Source of the DNA: Jiangella endophytica
Lineage (GTDB): Bacteria; Actinomycetota; Actinomycetes; Jiangellales; Jiangellaceae
Direction: 5' to 3'
Assembly (NCBI RefSeq): GCF_003427025.1
Contig: NZ_QVAI01000027.1
Span: 1-55,234 of the forward strand
DNA: 55,234 nucleotides
Shown: in pieces, positions 49,955 to 55,234 of the stretch
Numbering within the stretch: position 1 is the first letter of the stretch
Layout of the letters: every line of letters starts with the position of its first letter
The notes under the pieces: generated by a model
Told to the model about the DNA's origin: nothing
The model's input: only the letters and a program-made list of their open reading frames with translations
Database searches by the model: none
Position numbers and translations under genes: made by a program

Positions 49955-52434
49955 GACGCCAGCTCGATTCTGACGTGGGCGAGTTCACGAGAGCTCGTAC
50001 CCACGCCGACGAGGTACGCGCCGGGACGGACCATCCACCGCGACAGTTCGGCGTCCCAGGCCTCGAGTTCACGCACGCCGAGGCGGAACTCCAGGTCCGC
50101 CGACTCCGCCGGTTCCAGGTGCACTTTCTCGAACGCCCTCAACTGCCGCACCGGACGATCCGGGTTCTCCGCGGCGTACGCGAGATAGACCTGGACGACC
50201 TCGGCGCCAGCCGTGGTTCCGACGTTGCGGATCGTCGTCGCAACGCGGACGTCCGGCACCCCGAGCGTCTCCGTCGCCTTGGTGACCTGGGGCGGTGTGA
50301 GCTCGAACCGGGTGTAGCTGAGCCCGTGGCCGAACGGGAACGTCGGCTCGATGCCGTGAGCGTCCACGAAGCGGTAGCCGACGAGGAGATCTTCGGCGAA
50401 CACCGAGCGATGATCGCTGCCGGGGTAGCCCGCGAGCGCCGGATACGCGCTCGCCTCCGCCATCGTGTCCGGAAGCTTCCCGGAAGGATTGACGTCCCCG
50501 AACAGGATCCTCGCCACCGCCCGGCCCCCCTCCTGCCCCGGATACCAGGCTTCGAGCACCGCTGGGGCCTTCGTCAGCCACGGCAGCTCGAGTGGTCCGC
50601 CATTGAAGAGCACGACGGCGAGGTTCGCATTCGCCTCGGCAACGGTCTCGATGAGCCGCTCCTGGATCTCGGGAAGTCGGAGGGATTCGCGGTCTCTGGA
50701 TCCTCCCTCGAGCTGGTTCGAGAGTCCGACGCAGACGATCACGGCATCGGCCCGCGAGGCGGCGGCGCGCAGCTCGGAGTCCGCGTCCCTCCCAGGCGGC
50801 TCCCACTCGAAGCGGAAGGCGCCGGCCGATCCCGTCTTGCGGTAGCGGAGCGAGAGCTCGTATCGGACGCCGGCGACAAGTTCCACCACGCCTTGATCGA
50901 GATGATCGCGGTAGTCCGCTTCGAAGCCCTGCGTCGCGAGCGCCGCCTCCGAGATCCGGCCCAGTCGGCACGTTCCGAGCTCGGCTTCGGCGACCCCGTG
51001 GCTCGCGCTGAGGCCGATCCGGTAAGCGCCCGTCACCTGCGGCACGAGCAATGCGCGGATCTCCGCCGTGAAGCCGCTCTGCGCGATCCCGTCGGCAGGC
51101 GAGGCCCAGCCCCACGCCAGGTCCGTCGTCGGCTCGACCGCCCATTCCGTCGTGACGGCACCTGACCGGTCCCGATACCTCACCCGCACGCCCGGTCGTA
51201 GCACGCCGTCCTCGCCCAGGTGCCGAAGCGCAGACGTCGGCGGGACCATGGCCCCGGTGAGACCGGTGCCCTCGAGGAACTCGACTTCGGCTATCCCGTT
51301 CAGAGCTTCCCGTATCCCGTCGAGCGGGCTGATGGTGTACGGAGGAGTGACGGAGGCACTCCCGCCGCCACCCAATCGGGCGGCGGCGGCGTTCGGGCCG
51401 ACGACGAGGACACGCCGGAGGGCGTCCCGCTGGAAGGGGAGGGTGGAGGCCTCGTTGCGCAGCAGCACGATCGACTCTTCGGCGACGCGCAATGCCAGTG
51501 CCCGATTTCGCGCAGAGTCGACCATGGGCTCCTGATCAGGGTCCTCGCGTCGGGCCGAGGTCCGCTGGTGCAGGCGGAGCATGCGCCTCGCCGAGTCGTC
51601 GAGCGCCGCCTCGCTGACAAGTCCGCGCTCGGCGGCTGCCAGCACCGATCCCGGGTCCAGCCAGTCGCCGGGGCCCGGCATCTCGACGTCGAGGCCCGAG
51701 GTCAGTGCCCGCGGGCTGTGGACGGCTCGCCAGTCCGAGACGATCACGCCCGGGAAGCCCCACTCACCCTTGACGATCCCCTCGAGCAGCCACGCGTCCT
51801 CGGAGGGATGGTTGCCGTTGATCCGGTTGTAGGACGTCATCACGGCGACCGGGTCGGCGTACTCGACGGCGAGCTGGAACTGGCGTAGGTACAGCTCCCG
51901 AAGTGCGGTTTCCGAGACCTCTGAGGAGATCGACTCTTGGTCGGCTTGCTGGCTGTTGGCGGCGATCGCCTTGATGCAGGCGCCGACCCCTTCCGACTGA
52001 ATGCCGCGCACGACTGCCGCACCGAGCAAGCCGGCGAGCCATGGGTCTTCCGAGAAGGTCTCGAAGCTGCGTCCGTTCAGCGGCACCCGGTGCAAGTTGA
52101 GCTTCGGGCCGAGGACCACGGCGACGCCCAGTCCGCTCGCCTCCCGTCCGATCGCGGCTCCCGCCGCTTCCAACAGGCGGGGGTTCCACGTCGAGGCCAT
52201 GCCAACCCCCGTCGGGAAGCTCGTCGCAGTCGTCGATCGTTCGCCCATGATCGTGATGCCGTGCCCGCAGTCTGCGACGCGGACCGGAGCGATTCCGAGG
52301 CTCGGGACGCCGGGGAAGTGCCACGCGTCGGTTCCCGACCGCAGCGCCGCCTTCTCCGCCAGGTCGAGGCTTCCGAGCATCGCTTCCACGTCCGGTTCGG
52401 AAGCCGCAGCCGTGCACATATACGAACTGTACAT
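49951..52434 (-). CDS. GH3 beta-glycosidase with PA14-like insert
   Basis: 827 residues in GH3 order: barrel domain (residues 10-280) with the nucleophile Asp in GVIVSDWRAVHS, an alpha/beta sandwich with a PA14-like insert at about 390-540, and a fibronectin-type III-like C-terminus (TFPFGHGLSYTRFEL at its start). The KH pair that normally binds the sugar (KHFVANNQE) reads KAIAANSQQ here. No signal peptide; cytoplasmic. The start is ATG 52434 or ATG 52419, neither with an RBS; the operator-like site at 52412-52427 overlaps the second. Substrate unknown; beta-glucoside, -xyloside or similar. Confidence 0.88.
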   Translation of the reverse strand: MYSSYMCTAAASEPDVEAMLGSLDLAEKAALRSGTDAWHFPGVPSLGIAPVRVADCGHGITIMGERSTTATSFPTGVGMASTWNPRLLEAAGAAIGREASGLGVAVVLGPKLNLHRVPLNGRSFETFSEDPWLAGLLGAAVVRGIQSEGVGACIKAIAANSQQADQESISSEVSETALRELYLRQFQLAVEYADPVAVMTSYNRINGNHPSEDAWLLEGIVKGEWGFPGVIVSDWRAVHSPRALTSGLDVEMPGPGDWLDPGSVLAAAERGLVSEAALDDSARRMLRLHQRTSARREDPDQEPMVDSARNRALALRVAEESIVLLRNEASTLPFQRDALRRVLVVGPNAAAARLGGGGSASVTPPYTISPLDGIREALNGIAEVEFLEGTGLTGAMVPPTSALRHLGEDGVLRPGVRVRYRDRSGAVTTEWAVEPTTDLAWGWASPADGIAQSGFTAEIRALLVPQVTGAYRIGLSASHGVAEAELGTCRLGRISEAALATQGFEADYRDHLDQGVVELVAGVRYELSLRYRKTGSAGAFRFEWEPPGRDADSELRAAASRADAVIVCVGLSNQLEGGSRDRESLRLPEIQERLIETVAEANANLAVVLFNGGPLELPWLTKAPAVLEAWYPGQEGGRAVARILFGDVNPSGKLPDTMAEASAYPALAGYPGSDHRSVFAEDLLVGYRFVDAHGIEPTFPFGHGLSYTRFELTPPQVTKATETLGVPDVRVATTIRNVGTTAGAEVVQVYLAYAAENPDRPVRQLRAFEKVHLEPAESADLEFRLGVRELEAWDAELSRWMVRPGAYLVGVGTSSRELAHVRIELAS
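52412..52427. promoter_or_regulatory. degenerate GTTC-N8-GAAC site at the GH3 start
   Basis: On the minus strand GTTCGTATATGTGCAC, one mismatch from the full motif. As at the island iclR gene, an ATG (52419) lies inside it. A second GTTC half-site starts 20 bases upstream (minus strand 52447). Confidence 0.45.
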
Positions 52435-53600
52435 CGAGATGTCGAACTCATGCGTCCATCACTAGCTCCCTGCGAGGGCTCAGCTGCTAGTCAAAGAGGT
52501 GACCAGGTCCGAGGACCACGGAGGTGCCGACCCTTCATCCGCGGGTCGGCCGCGACTTCAGCCGCGCCCAGGACTTCACCAGAGGGTGCATGGAGGCCAT
52601 CGTTGCCCGAGCACCGGAAGCCGACGGGGCCACGTCGTGCTCATCCGCGAACGCATCGCGGTGGCTGAGGGCGCGATCGAGGAACCGCAAGGGTGATCGG
52701 CGTCCCTGTCGCGGCGGTGGTCAGTGCGATTCCGGCCGTCGCGCTCTTGATCAACAGTCACCTGATCGTCGTCCTGCTGATGGCTCGGCGGCGAAGTCCC
52801 TGGAGCGCCGATCGTCCTACCGCGACGCAGGCCCACGGCTCCCGGGCCCTTGGGCGACCGCAGGAGCAATCGGAAGGACCACGATGCGCCGGCGACCGGG
52901 CGGAGGCGCCTCCGGCCGACATCCCGGAGGCCGCCACCGAACTCGCTCGGCGAGGCAACGGAGGGCCGCACGGGTCACGCTGGTGTCTCCGCCGTCGCGT
53001 TGACGGTCGAGGTCGCGGTGACCGTGGTCGTCGCTGCCGTCACCGAGCCGCTGCTGCGCGGCCTCAGCGGTGACGGGGTGCCGCTCATCGGGGCGCGATG
53101 TCAACCCCGGTGCTCGGCCCTTGGCGCCGAGCCGGCGGCCGAGCTTGAACAGGAAGAGTTGGACGGCACCGGCGCGCATTGGCGAGGCGCTGGGGGTTCG
53201 GCAGGCAATCGTAGACATCGACTACGGCGTGATCGAGATCAGCACCAAGGCGGCGTTCCGGATGGTTCAGGGCGGCGTGCTCGACGAGTAGACGAAGACC
53301 GACGCCGGGCGGCGGGTTGTCGCCGTGCCCGGCCGCGTGATGGACCTCTGCGTGAGACGGACGCGCATGAGCTGGCTGGCCGATCCGCGGGACCTGCTGT
53401 TCCCGCGGAGTGGCGGCCTGTCGGCCAGGGAGATAACAGACCATCTGGCCGCGAGCAGCCCTCGATGACCCAGAACGTCTTCATGGGCCGCAGGGTGGCC
53501 TCTGCGGCTGCGGCAAACGCCCTCGAGCGGACGAAGTGCATCAGGGTCGTCAAGTGGTCGGGTGATCTCGCTGTGATGATCGACTTGCCGACTGACCTGC
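52435..53600. other. 1.17-kb decayed stretch between GH3 and tRNA-Arg
   Basis: No intact gene. The right third is the integrase remnant described separately. In the left part the plus frame at 52693 reads VIGVPVAAVVSAIPAVALLI then NSHLIVVLLM, a hydrophobic helix that resembles the C-terminal membrane segment of DUF2637/SpdB-like proteins of actinobacterial integrative elements; this is weak. Other open frames here lack RBS and motifs. Confidence 0.55.
53160..53530 (+). pseudogene. tyrosine site-specific integrase remnant
   Basis: Three pieces of an actinobacterial phage-type integrase. From 53160 the frame reads APARIGEALGVRQAIVDIDYG, matching the box around the first catalytic Arg. A TAG at 53289 interrupts it; the same frame continues TKTDAGRRVVAVPGRVMDLC and DLLFPRSGGLSAREITDHLA. 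After a frameshift near 53460 it ends SMTQNVFMGRRVASAAAANA. The HxxR core is deleted, and the catalytic Tyr position (normally in DVYMGRR-type sequence) is Phe. So it is inactive. It points away from and lies next to the tRNA 3' end, as in tRNA-integrating elements. Confidence 0.8.
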
Positions 53601-53676
53601 TGGTGCCCGCGGTAGGATTCGAACCTACGGCCTTCTGCTCCGGAGGCAGACGCTCTATCCCCTGAGCTACGCGGGC
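53601..53676 (-). tRNA. tRNA-Arg, anticodon CCG
   Basis: Cloverleaf complete on the minus strand: acceptor GCCCGCG paired with CGCGGGC, D arm GCTC/GAGC, anticodon stem TCTGC/GCAGA with loop CTCCGGA (anticodon CCG), and T arm GTAGG-TTCGAAT-CCTAC. Discriminator A and an encoded CCA follow (53604-53601). 76 bases. Likely attachment site of the island to its left. Confidence 0.97.
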
Positions 53677-53729
53677 TCGGGCTTGAGAAGGGTATCAGCA
53701 CCGGGCGGCGCCGAGCTAACCCGTTCCGC

Positions 53730-54497
53730 TCACGGCAGCGTGAGGATGCGCGGGCCGTTCTCGGTGATGGCGACGGTGTGCTCCACGTGCGCGCTGCGGC
53801 TGCCGTCGTCGGTCACGAGCGACCATCCGTCCTCGGCCATGTGGTAGCCGTCGTGGCCGCCGGCCATGAGGCTGGGCTCGATGGCGATGACCAGCCCCGG
53901 CCGCAGCCGCAGGCCGCGCCCGGGGGAGCCCTCGTTGGGCACGAAGGGCTCCTCGTGCATGGCCCGGCCGATGCCGTGGCCACCGAAGTCGTTCTGCATG
54001 CCGTAGCCCGCGGCCCGGCCGACGGCGGACATCGCGTGACCGACGTCACCGAGGTGGGCGCCCGGGACCGCGGCCGCGATGCCGGCGGCGAGGGTCCGCT
54101 CGGCGGTCTCGATCAGCGCGATGTCGGCGGCCGACGGCGTCCCGACGACGAAGCTGACGGCGCCGTCGGCGTGCCAGCCGTCGACGTGGGCGCCGCAGTC
54201 GACGCTGAGCAGGTCGCCGTCGCGCAGCCGGTACGACGTCGGCAGGCCGTGCAGCATGATCTCGTTCACGGACGTGCAGATGACGCCCGGATACGGCGTG
54301 GCGCCGAACCGCGGGTGGTAGCCCAGGAAGGACGAGCCGGCGCCGGCGCCGTCGATGACCTTGCGGGCCAGTTCGTCCAGCTCGGCCAGCGACACCCCGG
54401 GCGCGGCCTGCGTGCGCACCTCGGTGTGCACGGCCGCGACGACGCGGCCGGCGGCGCGCATCGCCTCGATCTCGGCGGGGCTCTTCAACTCGATCAT
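53730..54497 (-). CDS. map: type I methionine aminopeptidase
   Basis: 255 residues; removes the N-terminal Met from nascent proteins. All five metal ligands of the family are visible: two Asp in SVDCGAHVDGWHADGA, His in GGHGIGRAMHEEPFVPN, Glu in VIAIEPSL and Glu in HVEHTVAI. Length is normal for a type Ia enzyme without the N-terminal zinc extension. The ATG has GAAGGTG upstream. It lies outside the low-GC island and is a backbone gene. Actinobacteria often carry more than one map gene, so it need not be the essential copy. Confidence 0.95.
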   Translation of the reverse strand: MIELKSPAEIEAMRAAGRVVAAVHTEVRTQAAPGVSLAELDELARKVIDGAGAGSSFLGYHPRFGATPYPGVICTSVNEIMLHGLPTSYRLRDGDLLSVDCGAHVDGWHADGAVSFVVGTPSAADIALIETAERTLAAGIAAAVPGAHLGDVGHAMSAVGRAAGYGMQNDFGGHGIGRAMHEEPFVPNEGSPGRGLRLRPGLVIAIEPSLMAGGHDGYHMAEDGWSLVTDDGSRSAHVEHTVAITENGPRILTLP

Positions 54498-54516
54498 GGG
54501 GCACCTTCGCGGTCCG

Positions 54517-54548
54517 GAGCCCTCCGGGCTCAGTCGGCGATAACTATA
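54517..54548 (-). promoter_or_regulatory. candidate promoter and leader hairpin of map
   Basis: A good -10 (TATAGT on the minus strand, 54548-54543) lies 46 bases before the map start. Between them GAGCCC-TCC-GGGCTC (54517-54531) forms a small hairpin in the predicted leader. No clear -35. Confidence 0.4.
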
Positions 54549-54659
54549 CCGGTGAGGGCCTCGTCCGCTGGTCGCACGGGCCGGCCGTGCGAATCGCACG
54601 GTCCAGAGGTGACATCGCGCGGATACCGGCGTGCGCGGAACCGCCCGAGGCTCGAGACC

Positions 54660-55234
54660 ATGACCACCACGCCTTCGCCCACGCTCCATCCCGCCCCCTG
54701 GTACACGCGGATCGCCGCGCGCTGGCCCACCGGGCTCGCCCTCGCCATGTCCACCCTCCTGGCCGGTGGCGCGGGCACCGACGACGGCACGCTGCTGTTC
54801 GCGGGGATCCTGCCGCTGCTGCCGTTGCTCTACCTGGTCGTCGCGACGCTGGAGCGGCGGCGCGCGACGTGGCCGCTGCTGGCGGCCGGGTTCGCGGTGG
54901 TCTTCGTGCTCCGCGGCCTCGACCTCATCTCGCCCGGCGTCGTGTTCTGGGCGGTCGCGCTGGTCGTGCTGGTCTGGAACACCGCCGGCGGGCGGGTGTG
55001 GCGGGACGCGAGACTGCGGGCCCAGGCCGTCGGCATGCTGGTCTTCGGCGGACTGGGCCTCGCCGGTCTGGTCCTCGACCCGGATGTGGGCCGCTATCTG
55101 GTCGCGGCCGGCTGGTTCCTCCACGGCGTCTGGGACGTCGTCCACCTGAGGCGGAACCTGGTGGTGGCGCGCTCCTTCGCCGAGTGGTGCGCCGTGGTCG
55201 ACGTCGTGGTCGCCGTCGCCCTGGTGCTCCAGCT
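54660..55234 (+). CDS. multi-helix membrane protein, 3' end outside window
   Basis: First 191 residues of a protein with about six hydrophobic helices, beginning MTTTPSPTLHPAPWYTRIAA. Segments such as LLFAGILPLLPLLYLVV, FWAVALVVLVWNTAGG and LVFGGLGLAGLVL alternate with short Arg-rich loops. No family recognised; the pattern is that of small actinobacterial integral membrane proteins. It is divergent from map. Confidence 0.7.
   Translation, partial: MTTTPSPTLHPAPWYTRIAARWPTGLALAMSTLLAGGAGTDDGTLLFAGILPLLPLLYLVVATLERRRATWPLLAAGFAVVFVLRGLDLISPGVVFWAVALVVLVWNTAGGRVWRDARLRAQAVGMLVFGGLGLAGLVLDPDVGRYLVAAGWFLHGVWDVVHLRRNLVVARSFAEWCAVVDVVVAVALVLQ

Larger units (their letters stand above)
31390..53600. 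mobile_element. probable decayed genomic island inserted at tRNA-Arg(CCG)
   Basis: A low-GC block (225/360 G+C on six hand-counted lines, against 259/360 outside) that ends at the 3' end of a tRNA gene beside an inactivated tyrosine integrase. The element lies on the 3' side of the tRNA, the normal side for tRNA-integrating elements. Cargo is a glycan-utilisation set. The left boundary is approximate, set by the change in composition near 31.4 kb; no direct repeat was found by eye. Confidence 0.6.

Noticed and set aside
52499..53003. Several open frames between GH3 and the integrase remnant
   Set aside because: They overlap one another on both strands, lack RBS and have no coherent protein features.
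53594..53665. Apparent C-terminus VPAVGFEPTAFCSGG in the plus frame
   Set aside because: This is the tRNA-Arg gene read as protein.
54766..55149. 127-codon Arg/Cys/Ser-rich open frame
   Set aside because: It is an out-of-frame shadow of the membrane-protein gene starting at 54660.
1..55234. CRISPR arrays, rRNA genes, insertion sequences and riboswitches
   Set aside because: Looked for and not seen: no regularly spaced repeats, no rRNA-like sequence, no intact transposase and no recognisable riboswitch core.

Overview
The window is 55 kb of GC-rich DNA from an actinomycete-type bacterium (Actinomycetota; genus not determinable here, though soil genera such as Jiangella carry this kind of gene content). 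Signs are strong G/C third positions, many GTG starts, 4-base stop/start overlaps (ATGA, GTGA), twin-arginine signals, LacI/IclR/MarR regulators and a tRNA gene with encoded CCA. Almost everything is accessory carbohydrate metabolism; the only evident housekeeping genes are at the right end (tRNA-Arg and methionine aminopeptidase).

Region A (1-13.9 kb) is a divergent LacI-controlled glycan locus. A minus-strand operon encodes a cytoplasmic GH42 enzyme, a UxuA-type mannonate dehydratase, an SDR, an LplB-type ABC importer (two permeases and a Tat-lipoprotein binding protein), a Tat-exported heparinase II/III-like lyase and a GH29 alpha-L-fucosidase cut by the window edge. The plus-strand side has lacI, a Gfo/Idh/MocA oxidoreductase and a PmoA-like (DUF6807-type) protein. 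Two operators, exact reverse complements of each other, flank the intergenic space. I infer uptake of oligosaccharides from a uronic-acid and fucose containing polymer.

Region B (13.9-20 kb) holds a four-gene block around a calpain-like cysteine protease with an ESX-like helical N-terminus, followed by two related small proteins, the second a lipoprotein that seems to start at CTG. Then come a MarR/membrane-protein pair and an XRE/SDR pair, each with its own candidate operator.

Region C (20-31.4 kb) is an IclR-controlled cluster: a FAD oxidoreductase on the minus strand, then binding protein, two permeases, a Tat-exported protein of unknown family, IclR, an unrecognised protein and a second FAD oxidoreductase with a C-terminal discoidin-like domain. 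Three copies of TGCT-N5-AGCA mark the promoters. No recognised glycosidase is present, so the chemistry of this locus is open.

Region D (about 31.4-53.6 kb) is visibly lower in GC (225/360 G+C on six 60-base lines counted by hand, against 259/360 on six lines outside) and ends at the 3' end of tRNA-Arg(CCG) beside a dead tyrosine-integrase gene, so it looks like a decayed tRNA-integrated island. It carries an SGNH hydrolase, a secreted GH99-like/WbsX protein, a GH38 alpha-mannosidase, an internally deleted fumarylacetoacetate-hydrolase gene, an ABC importer, a zinc-type dehydrogenase, IclR, a rhamnonate-dehydratase-like enolase, a Gfo/Idh/MocA protein, an amidohydrolase, an 829-residue orphan and a GH3 glycosidase. 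A GTTC-N8-GAAC motif recurs at four of its promoters, suggesting one IclR regulon for mannose and deoxysugar glycans with oxidative, non-phosphorylating breakdown.

Region E (53.6-55.2 kb) is the chromosomal backbone: tRNA-Arg, methionine aminopeptidase and the start of a membrane protein.
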